A DNA stretch of 6,373 nt, from NCBI GenBank assembly GCA_007135895.1, contig SLHZ01000059.1:1-6373 (forward strand), written 5' to 3'. This DNA comes from Balneolales bacterium (GTDB lineage: Bacteria; Bacteroidota; Rhodothermia; Balneolales; Natronogracilivirgulaceae). The notes beneath the pieces were generated by a model. That model was not told where the DNA came from. It saw nothing but the letters and a program-made list of their open reading frames with translations, and searched no databases. Within the stretch, counting starts at the first letter, position 1, and each line of letters begins with the position of its first letter. This document shows positions 1-6,062 of the stretch, in pieces. A program made the position numbers and the translations under genes.

Positions 1-864
1 GGCGATGTTGAACCAGAGGGTGGCCAGGACGCCGTCCCGCTCGGTCCGCGCGGAGAAGATGCGCTGCGCCACGTACCCGCCGCCGCCCGGCTCCGCCCCC
101 GGATACCAGGCCGCCCACCACTGTACTGCCAGTGGAATCAGAAAGATACTCAGGAAAAGCTCAGGCTGGGAAATACTCGGGACCAGGCTCAGCTTGTCAG
201 AAACATTGGGGTGGGAAAAAAGCTGGTTGAGTCCGCCGATTTCCGGTGAACGGACCACAAAAACAGCGGCCACTATAGCACCAAACATCGCAAAACTGAA
301 CTGGAACAGGTCGGTCCATAAAATCGACCTCAATCCCCCAAGTCCGCTGTAAAAAACAACGATGACCGCGGCAATAATCAAAGCCGGTGCCGGTTGCAGG
401 CCCAGCATAGCTCCTGCAATTTTTATAAAAGCCAGCGATACGCTGGCGATAACCATCACGTTGAAGAAAAATCCGAGGTAGATGGCCCGAAAACCGCGTA
501 AAAAAGCGGCCATCTTTCCGCTGTACCGCAATTCATAGAATTCCAGGTCCGTCATAACCCTGGAGCGGTTCCACAGCTTGGCATATACAAAAACCGTCAG
601 CATGCCCGTAAGCAGAAAGGCCCACCAGAGCCAGTTGCTGGCAACCCCGCCGGTACGCACCATGTCTGTCACGAGATTGGGTGTGTCTGCCGAAAAGGTG
701 GTCGCCACCATCGATACCCCAAGGAGCCACCAGGGCATATTCCGTCCGGAAAGAAAAAACTGTGCCGTATTGCTGCCCGCCTGACGTGAAGCGAGGTATC
801 CTATGGATAACAATACCACGAAGAAAACGACCAGTATGGCCCAGTCTATAGCCTGTAAGATCAT
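1..864 (-). CDS. Sodium:solute symporter family protein (N-terminal part, cut by the left window edge)
   Basis: Inner-membrane Na+-coupled transporter of the SSS family (LeuT fold); the substrate cannot be read from sequence. The frame is open from the ATG at 864 to base 1, giving 288 residues. SSS proteins usually have about 450-600, so the C-terminal part lies outside. Seen: a hydrophobic first helix (residues 5-24); the SGRNMPWWLLGVSMVATTFS stretch (39-58) that resembles the family's first conserved helix, which carries Na+ ligands; the GLGGLRSILWTDLFQF signature (174-189); and PGAEPGGGGYVAQR (255-268), which I recall as typical of SSS members from Bacteroidota and relatives. The ATG at 864 is chosen because it puts helix 1 at the usual place. 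The frame is open 75 bases further upstream to a TGA but has no ATG or GTG there. No Shine-Dalgarno is visible. It lies 99 bp downstream of the metallopeptidase on the same strand without a clear terminator, so cotranscription is possible. Family call is strong; substrate is unknown. Confidence 0.93.
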   Translation of the reverse strand, partial: MILQAIDWAILVVFFVVLLSIGYLASRQAGSNTAQFFLSGRNMPWWLLGVSMVATTFSADTPNLVTDMVRTGGVASNWLWWAFLLTGMLTVFVYAKLWNRSRVMTDLEFYELRYSGKMAAFLRGFRAIYLGFFFNVMVIASVSLAFIKIAGAMLGLQPAPALIIAAVIVVFYSGLGGLRSILWTDLFQFSFAMFGAIVAAVFVVRSPEIGGLNQLFSHPNVSDKLSLVPSISQPELFLSIFLIPLAVQWWAAWYPGAEPGGGGYVAQRIFSARTERDGVLATLWFNIA

Positions 865-963
865 GAATTCGCAATTGCGTAATAACTGTAAACTGCCGGA
901 CAGGGTGCCAATATAAGGCAGAATGACGATTATTCACAGTAGAGATAATCCAGAGACAACCTG

Positions 964-3792
964 CTATCGAACCAGGGTCATCTTTTTCACCGCTTTCAAT
1001 CCACCGGCATCCAGACGATACAGATAGATCCCACTTGCAAGACCGGTATGGTTCTGCATATCAAAGCGTATTGTATGATGACCCTTATCCAGAAAACCAT
1101 CATGAAGCACGGCCACGCGCCGGCCCGTCACGTCAAAAAGCTCCAGCTTTGCAGGTCCCGGCTCCGGCAGTGTAAACGCAAGGTTCGTTTGCGGATTGAA
1201 GGGATTGGGATAGTTTTGATACAAACGAAAAGCAAGGGGCTGATCGGGGGGATCTTCCGTCGTCACACCGGTCATCACGCGCACGGTGTCCATCGGCTGG
1301 TGACGGAAACCCATCTTTTTTTCATCTAGCTCCAGCGCCGCCACCCTAAAATGAAGGTATCCTTCTGCCACCGGTTGAAAACGCAACCGAAGCATATGAT
1401 CCGGATCATGAACAGCGTCTGAGTACTCCTGCCCGCTGCCAATAGGTCGGGAGCCCGCATAAGCCAAACGAAGACGGTTTTGAGCGAACTCTTCGGCCCA
1501 GCCATGAACAGACTGTTCTTTTGCAGGTACAAACCAGTCCAAAAAAAAGATCTCGGGTGATTCGCCACCTCCCCCGGGCTGGGTAAAGTAGTCCACCTCC
1601 AGATCCAGATAAAAGGAATGCCATAACGAGTCCGATGCCCCCGGAACGGAGAGAAAAAGATCGAGAGGTTCATCGGGCAGGGGAATGCCGCCCGGCGCCA
1701 AAACATCCAGAGTCGTTTCAAGCGTGTCGGCAAGGATCTTTTCAACACTGGCATCAACCCTATGCGGGTATCGCGACACGCCCGGAGACCAGCCGGGTGC
1801 TTTCCAACCGCCCTTTTTTGACAGATGAGGCGACTTTGCATTCCATAGTGCCAACGTCTCGACAGCAGCAAACCGGCTCCACTCCGGCCCCAGGCCATTC
1901 CCGTTCAAATCTGTCGGAAAAAAAACAGAAGGCTGTGGCGAGCCCGATCCGGAGGTGTGCATGGCGGATAAATCCGGTCCCGGAGCAGCCTCAGCCAGCT
2001 CTGTGATAACGTCGTCACCATTGGAATCCAGTACACGGAATATCCAGGAAGCATCGTAGGGAGAAAGCGAGCCGTCGCCGGTGACATCAGAGACAAATCT
2101 TTTAAACCCGCTCGTCGGAACCGGGCTCAGCCGGTAATCGAGAATCCACTGGGCATCATCCATATCGGGTGTGCCATTCCCGAGAACATCCCCATAGGTA
2201 AACCGCTCGACACCCGACCCGGAAGCGGCAAAAAACTGATGGTGCAACCCGTCGGTAACCGCACTGTTGACAATCACCGCCCCCAGCCACTCCACCTCCT
2301 CCCAGTCTACCGGCAAGCGCATTTTTTGCATTTTTTGATTCCCGGAGGGTATAATATACTCCTGAAGGGTTCCGCCGGTTTTTCGGACCAGCAGGCCGGT
2401 TCCGGCCCCGGTTTGGTTATTGAAAAAGACCAGCGCGACCGGTCCGGTTTCTTCCATAGCAACATCACCGTATTCATAATAGCGGGCCGCCCGGAGCGGA
2501 ACGGTCGTTTCACCCCATGGGCCTTCGGGCAGTTCGCCAAATGTCTGTACCGTGACCGCATCGGGATAATTAAGCCGTTCGGAAAAACCGTATCCCTGCT
2601 GATCCGGCGTACCATTTCCCATGGAGCGGCTTCCCGAGGCCAGGTGCCACAAGTGGTTCCGGATCAACTCTGTTTCAAAATCCGTTGCTCTGCTTTGCAA
2701 AGCAATCTGCATGGCCGAAATAAAGGGCATGTAGTGGTAGCGTCCAATCTGGTCCCAGGCTTCCACCCAAAAGTCCATCCCGAAGCGTTCGGCATAAAAC
2801 AGCATCCAGGTGACATGACTGTAGGAGTCGTTCACACGGGAATAGGCGGGGATGCTGTATTCCGGACGGTGGAACAGGGAGGCTTGTAAGATAATGTAGT
2901 TATAGTAGTCATTAACCTCCGGATAGACGATGTTTTCCATCATGGTGGCATCCATTTCCACCCAGGCCCCCCGGCCGGCGTCGCCCCGCATGCAGTTGGC
3001 GGCATACTGGATCACATGCTTGAGTTCGTGGGCAATGGTTGCCTTCAGGGCTCCGCGAACATGGCCATCCGGATCGGAATTGGGCGGAAATCCTTCAAAG
3101 TTTGGATGCACGAAAAACTCGAATGGTGCACTGCTTCGAAACCCGCCATAAACCCCACGATTCTCGAAATGGATGGTAATAACCGTATCCTGCCAGCTGC
3201 CCCGTCGGTTAAAGCACTCTCCGCTGCCATGGTTAACGGTCGGATCCACAAAACCCAGGGAATCCACCTGCACATGAAATGCAAAATCGGCATATTGCGC
3301 CGTCCACTCCACATAGTCCGGGATCCCTGTACCGCTGGAATCGTGAAGGGGAACAGCATCGCTTCCCCCGGCAGCATACAGAATGCGGAAGCGGCCCGAG
3401 GGAGAATAATAGGGCGGCTCCAGGTCCGCGACTGACGGGGCTTCGAGCATCGCCGCCATGGCTTCACGGGCAGCCGGAGAGAGCAGGTCGCCAACCTCCT
3501 CGTAGAGCTGAATATACGGAGTCAGACAGCGGATCGGCGCATCACCGGAATCGCCGGGCTCTCCAAAGAGATTCTCAAGCTCTGCCGCAACGGCACGACG
3601 ATCCGGTCCCGGAGTTGGAGCTGGAGGCGGGGCTTGAGTTTGAACCTGAGTATGAACCTGATTTTGTGTTTGAGTTTGAGTCTGAGTTTGAGCCTGAACA
3701 GAAACAGCCGGCACAAGCCAAATAGCACCGAATGCCAGGGCCCCGGCCAGGGCCGCCCGCGACCCAATCATAAACCATTTCGGGATGTTCAT
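964..3792 (-). CDS. Secreted zinc metallopeptidase (MXAN_6640-like) with dockerin-like repeats and T9SS type A sorting domain
   Basis: Predicted extracellular or cell-surface protease of 942 residues. Seen in order: signal peptide (1-34, likely cleavage VQA|Q); Gln/Thr-rich repeat (35-53); Pro-rich linker (54-63); a family-like DSSGTGIPDYVE motif (151-162); HELKH zinc motif (H255, E256, H259) followed by WVEMDA, where E279 would be the third ligand, 20 residues after H259; dockerin-like repeats beginning at D535 and D569, with further Asp/Asn-rich loops at D589 and D628; a beta-rich region (about 700-825) that could be cohesin-like; and a T9SS sorting domain (about 855-942) with YQNYPNPFNP, LFDVTGRRV and SGIYLYRL. 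The architecture matches what I know of MXAN_6640-type putative metalloproteases. T9SS cargo is exported by Sec and then moved across the outer membrane, with removal of the C-terminal domain. The ATG at 3792 places the signal peptide correctly and overlaps the preceding TGA as ATGA. Substrate is unknown. The protease call is strong by motif; the cohesin-like region is a guess. Confidence 0.93.
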   Translation of the reverse strand: MNIPKWFMIGSRAALAGALAFGAIWLVPAVSVQAQTQTQTQTQNQVHTQVQTQAPPPAPTPGPDRRAVAAELENLFGEPGDSGDAPIRCLTPYIQLYEEVGDLLSPAAREAMAAMLEAPSVADLEPPYYSPSGRFRILYAAGGSDAVPLHDSSGTGIPDYVEWTAQYADFAFHVQVDSLGFVDPTVNHGSGECFNRRGSWQDTVITIHFENRGVYGGFRSSAPFEFFVHPNFEGFPPNSDPDGHVRGALKATIAHELKHVIQYAANCMRGDAGRGAWVEMDATMMENIVYPEVNDYYNYIILQASLFHRPEYSIPAYSRVNDSYSHVTWMLFYAERFGMDFWVEAWDQIGRYHYMPFISAMQIALQSRATDFETELIRNHLWHLASGSRSMGNGTPDQQGYGFSERLNYPDAVTVQTFGELPEGPWGETTVPLRAARYYEYGDVAMEETGPVALVFFNNQTGAGTGLLVRKTGGTLQEYIIPSGNQKMQKMRLPVDWEEVEWLGAVIVNSAVTDGLHHQFFAASGSGVERFTYGDVLGNGTPDMDDAQWILDYRLSPVPTSGFKRFVSDVTGDGSLSPYDASWIFRVLDSNGDDVITELAEAAPGPDLSAMHTSGSGSPQPSVFFPTDLNGNGLGPEWSRFAAVETLALWNAKSPHLSKKGGWKAPGWSPGVSRYPHRVDASVEKILADTLETTLDVLAPGGIPLPDEPLDLFLSVPGASDSLWHSFYLDLEVDYFTQPGGGGESPEIFFLDWFVPAKEQSVHGWAEEFAQNRLRLAYAGSRPIGSGQEYSDAVHDPDHMLRLRFQPVAEGYLHFRVAALELDEKKMGFRHQPMDTVRVMTGVTTEDPPDQPLAFRLYQNYPNPFNPQTNLAFTLPEPGPAKLELFDVTGRRVAVLHDGFLDKGHHTIRFDMQNHTGLASGIYLYRLDAGGLKAVKKMTLVR
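3634..3690 (-). repeat. Hexanucleotide tandem repeat encoding a Gln-Thr tract after the signal peptide
   Basis: Read on the minus strand, nineteen codons alternate Gln with Thr or Val (residues 35-53 of the metallopeptidase: QTQTQTQTQNQVHTQVQTQ). The DNA is an imperfect 6-bp repeat, seen on the plus strand as TTGAGT-like units. The period is a multiple of three, so copy-number changes would keep the frame. The tract begins directly after the predicted signal-peptidase site, so mature protein would start with Gln, and it runs into a Pro-rich linker. It probably acts as a flexible spacer. Confidence 0.85.
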
Positions 3793-4016
3793 AAACCGAT
3801 TAACGTAATTTTTCCTGTTTTATTCGCGCTATTTGTTCTGAGCCGGTAGATATACACACCGCCGGACAAGCCTGCAACGTCTAGTGGTGCCTCATAGAAT
3901 CCTGGATCTGCCTCCCGGTCAAAGAAACGGTATAGCTTCCTTCCGGTGAGATCGTAAATGGTGATGGTCACCTGCTTGCGTTCGGGTATACTAAAGGGAA
4001 CCGTTATTGGAATCAT
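3789..4016 (-). pseudogene. Orphan T9SS C-terminal sorting domain (75 residues, no passenger)
   Basis: The frame from ATG 4016 to TGA 3789 encodes 75 residues that align along their whole length with the sorting domain of the downstream metallopeptidase. Shared landmarks are IYDLTGRKLYR (compare LFDVTGRRV), LSGGVYIYRL (compare ASGIYLYRL) and a final KITLIGL (compare KMTLVR). It starts just after the point where the domain's NYPNPFNP strand should be; that part and any passenger or signal peptide are missing. The frame stays open upstream to about 4301, but that stretch crosses the 13-bp repeats and the pseudouridine synthase region and does not look like protein. The TGA overlaps the metallopeptidase ATG as ATGA, the geometry of a translationally coupled operon. 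Most likely this is the 3' remnant of a deleted T9SS cargo gene. A small functional ORF is possible, but without a signal peptide it could not enter the T9SS route. Confidence 0.72.
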
Positions 4017-4095
4017 CGAATGGCAACACAAATAAAAGATAAACCTTAAATTAGCATTCTGCACGGGCATAACCAACCCGTCGGACATGTCCCAA

Positions 4096-4147
4096 ACCAT
4101 CGACCGGAACCATGGACCGAAACGATGGGCCGGTACCATGGATCGAG
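4096..4147. repeat. Four tandem copies of a degenerate 13-bp repeat
   Basis: Units at 4096-4108 (accatcgaccgga), 4109-4121 (accatggaccgaa), 4122-4134 (acgatgggccggt) and 4135-4147 (accatggatcgag) share the approximate consensus ACCATGGACCGGA. Two palindromic CCATGG cores lie exactly 26 bp apart, two repeat lengths. Thirteen is not a multiple of three, so this is not a protein repeat. It sits in the spacer between divergently oriented genes, where it could be an operator-like array or a simple slippage product. Function unknown. Confidence 0.7.
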
Positions 4148-4174
4148 AATCGAACCCCCGATTACAACCATTAA

Positions 4175-5257
4175 TTGACCCACGTTTTGTCAGAGCATCC
4201 GTTAAACAGAGCGCGCCTCGGCTATTTTCCCGGTGATGAGATTCTTTCTTTATCCGGTTTTGACAAAGTAATCTCGCGCCCGGTACGGCTCGTCGCTCCA
4301 TATGCCGGAACTGTTAATTGCCGTGTCCGGCCGGAGGAGGAAGGGCTTCCTGTTGAAACCTTCCTGCACGGGCGCTTTCCTTTCAGGGACCCGGAAGAGT
4401 GGAAACGACGCCTGCTGAAGGGTTGGATCTCTCAGGGACAACGAATACTGAGGCCCGGCGACCCTGTAACCCGGGGGTCTCCGCTGGCCCTTTTTCATCC
4501 GGAAAAATCCGAGCCCTCTGTTCCGGATGAAATCGTGCTTCTTGGTGAAACCACCGACTATCTTCTTGTTTACAAACCGGCCCCCATGCCGGTTCACTCC
4601 GGCGGCCGCTACAACAAAAACACCCTGCTTTCCATCCTCTTGCAGCAGAACCGGCCAACAGCCCGGAACGCGTCGCTTGTCTGTTCCGGACCTGATACTC
4701 TCAAAAACTACAGCAGCAAACCCCAAAACAGATTGCGTGTAATTCACCGGCTTGATTCCGTCACATCGGGAATTGTCATATTCGGAAAAACAGACACGTT
4801 TACCCAAAAAATGCACCAGGCATTTGCCCAAAGACATCTTCGAAAAAAATATCTGGCACTGGTCCGAGGCGAGCCCGACTCCGGGGATGTTGCAATTGAT
4901 ACACCAATCAAAAGAAAAGAGGGGCTTGTTTTTGAATGCTCGTCATCGGGAAAACCGGCACTAACCCGATTCCGGGTAGTTGAAAAAAAAGCAGGCAAGA
5001 GCGTAATTATGTGTCTTCCCGAGACGGGAAGAACCCACCAGATTCGCCTGCATTTACGTGAATGGGGCTATCCTGTTATTGATGACCCGGTCTACGGAGC
5101 GGAACCATATGTCAATACTCCGGAAAAGAAAAACAGAATATTGCAAAGGCATGCCATTTCGTTACTATTTTACAGACTCGAAGTTCCCGGTGATGATCTC
5201 TTTTTTGATTTGTTTTCCATGCGCGGATATCCGGAGAGTGTTGTTTCACACCTGTGA
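4175..5257 (+). CDS. RluA-family RNA pseudouridine synthase
   Basis: Isomerises specific uridines in rRNA or tRNA to pseudouridine in the cytoplasm; the target base cannot be assigned. Seen: an N-terminal region (about 57-115, GLPVETFLHGRFPF followed by GWISQGQRILRPGDPV) like the short RNA-binding lead-in of this family; YLLVYKPAPMPVHSGGRYNKNTLL (about 129-152) matching the conserved KP..PVHP entry; IHRLDSVTSGIVIF (190-203) with catalytic Asp194 in HRLDxxTSG; ALVRGEP (228-234); ALTRFRVV (262-269); and ETGRTHQIRLHLREWGYPV (283-301) with DDPVYG (303-308). The length of 360 is slightly above the usual 220-330. The start is uncertain. An in-frame TAA lies at 4172-4174 and the only candidate starts before the conserved part are TTG at 4175 or 4187, with no Shine-Dalgarno; no in-frame ATG occurs before codon 138. 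The domain call is very strong; the first 25 or so residues are weak. Confidence 0.93.
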   Translation: MTHVLSEHPLNRARLGYFPGDEILSLSGFDKVISRPVRLVAPYAGTVNCRVRPEEEGLPVETFLHGRFPFRDPEEWKRRLLKGWISQGQRILRPGDPVTRGSPLALFHPEKSEPSVPDEIVLLGETTDYLLVYKPAPMPVHSGGRYNKNTLLSILLQQNRPTARNASLVCSGPDTLKNYSSKPQNRLRVIHRLDSVTSGIVIFGKTDTFTQKMHQAFAQRHLRKKYLALVRGEPDSGDVAIDTPIKRKEGLVFECSSSGKPALTRFRVVEKKAGKSVIMCLPETGRTHQIRLHLREWGYPVIDDPVYGAEPYVNTPEKKNRILQRHAISLLFYRLEVPGDDLFFDLFSMRGYPESVVSHL

Positions 5258-5296
5258 TGATATTCCGGGTCTTAAATATGCAACAGACTTCATATC

Positions 5297-5330
5297 TTGT
5301 TGTAAGACTCTGTTCCACAAAGAACTTTTG
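5297..5330 (+). promoter_or_regulatory. Possible Bacteroidota-type promoter for the lipoprotein gene
   Basis: A TTGTTG element (5297-5302) is followed after 20 bp by AACTTTTG (5323-5330), one base from the Bacteroidota -7 consensus TAnnTTTG. The -33 TTG-type element and spacing are within the known range. It would give a leader of about 70 bases before the ATG at 5409. Such short motifs occur by chance, so this is tentative. Confidence 0.25.
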
Positions 5331-5362
5331 TAACCTCTTTTCCGTATCGTGCCTACAGCCCC

Positions 5363-5381
5363 AAAGCCACCGCTTTTTTTT
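5363..5381 (+). terminator. Weak hairpin plus T8 tract between the pseudouridine synthase and lipoprotein genes
   Basis: AAAGC (5363-5367) can pair with GCTTT (5372-5376) around a 4-base loop, inside a run of eight T (5374-5381). The same AAAGCC can instead pair with GGCTTT (5387-5392), which is followed by three more T. The stems are short and partly formed by the T tract itself. It could end the pseudouridine synthase transcript or attenuate the next gene, but could also simply be a T-rich leader. Confidence 0.3.
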
Positions 5382-5408
5382 GATCAGGCTTTTTTGCTCC
5401 TCAACGTA

Positions 5409-5993
5409 ATGAAGCCGTCTTCCCGCTTACATTTCGGCCTTCTTGTGCTAGTTCTGTTTTTCGGAGCCTGCTCTGTTTTTGAAACCCGGGAACCGGAACA
5501 GCCTGGAACCACAACCGTGCCGGTCTTTATCCAGCCCGACAGACCCCGGGATGTTGTGGAGAACCTGATCAACGCCGTCAGGGCTCTGAACCTGGACAAT
5601 TACCGGCGCTGCCTCTCCCGCGAGGACTTTCGGTACGAGCCTTCCCTCCCGGCTCAAAGCAACAACCCCGATATCTGGGTGGGATGGGGCTTTGCCGAAG
5701 AAGAGGTATACTTCAACAATATGAGGGCGGAATCAGAGGGCTTGACGGGCCACAACCTTCGATTTGAAAACGCCTCTGATGTTTCAATCCCACCCGATGA
5801 ACATAGGTATGAAGCCTCATATGTCATACAAGTCGAACACAACCGGCAGGGGCTCCCAAAACAGGCATCCGGGCGGCTTCGTCTTACCATGAAGCAGATG
5901 GATGACGGACAATGGTTCATCATACACTGGAATGATGCCGACGGCAACAGCGACTTCACCTGGAGTGACTACAGGGCCGCTTTTCTGCAATAG
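5409..5993 (+). CDS. Putative lipoprotein, possibly NTF2-like
   Basis: Predicted lipid-anchored envelope protein of 194 residues; specific function unknown. Seen: MKPSSRLHFG followed by the hydrophobic segment LLVLVLFFGA and Cys21 (FGAC lipobox), so signal peptidase II should cut before Cys21, with Ser at +2. The mature part has a helical opening (PRDVVENLINAVRALNLDNYRRCL, about 46-69 in pieces), then alternating strand-like segments ending in WFIIHWNDADGN (169-180) and FTWSDYRAAF (183-192). This order, helices followed by a curved sheet and a terminal strand with Trp, resembles NTF2-like/SnoaL-type lipoproteins, but I see no catalytic signature. The ATG at 5409 is preferred over an in-frame GTG at 5349, which would put 20 extra residues before the signal peptide. 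There is no Shine-Dalgarno. It is 151 bp downstream of the pseudouridine synthase, same strand, and convergent with the hydrolase. Confidence 0.82.
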   Translation: MKPSSRLHFGLLVLVLFFGACSVFETREPEQPGTTTVPVFIQPDRPRDVVENLINAVRALNLDNYRRCLSREDFRYEPSLPAQSNNPDIWVGWGFAEEEVYFNNMRAESEGLTGHNLRFENASDVSIPPDEHRYEASYVIQVEHNRQGLPKQASGRLRLTMKQMDDGQWFIIHWNDADGNSDFTWSDYRAAFLQ

Positions 5994-6026
5994 TAGCCTT
6001 TAAACTCGCAGCAACAGCCCGGGTTG

Positions 6027-6042
6027 ATGGCCTCTTGGCCAT
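6027..6042. terminator. Hairpin between convergent genes, candidate terminator
   Basis: ATGGCC (6027-6032) and GGCCAT (6037-6042) form a perfect 6-bp stem with a TCTT loop, placed in the 69-bp gap between the lipoprotein stop (5993) and the hydrolase stop (6063), which face each other. Only a loose T-rich stretch follows on the plus strand, so it is not a canonical intrinsic terminator, but position and symmetry fit a shared one. Confidence 0.4.
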
Positions 6043-6062
6043 GTATTCTTCTGCTGATCCGA

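Noticed and set aside
533..937. 134-residue minus-strand frame overlapping the symporter start
   Set aside because: It lies in another frame of the symporter, whose translation shows clear SSS motifs through the same bases.
865..963. Possible terminator or promoter between metallopeptidase and symporter
   Set aside because: I looked for a stable hairpin with a T tract and for a TAnnTTTG motif on the minus strand and found neither.
1326..1898. 190-residue minus-strand frame inside the metallopeptidase
   Set aside because: It is an out-of-frame shadow. The metallopeptidase frame is continuous from signal peptide to sorting domain, so no frameshift needs explaining.
2239..2889. 216-residue plus-strand frame opposite the metallopeptidase
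   Set aside because: It is an antisense shadow of a well-supported coding region and shows no recognisable domain, signal or repeat.
4140..4210. tRNA-like trace on the minus strand: GGGGGTTCGATTC (a T-loop-like word) with GGAT and ATCC around it
   Set aside because: The would-be T stem does not pair (GGGGG against CTCGA), the span between GGAT and ATCC is only about 61 bases, and no D arm or anticodon arm can be drawn.
5281..5302. CAACA/TGTTG inverted repeat just after the pseudouridine synthase
   Set aside because: Only five Watson-Crick pairs with a loop of about 12 bases and no T tract after it; too weak to call a terminator.
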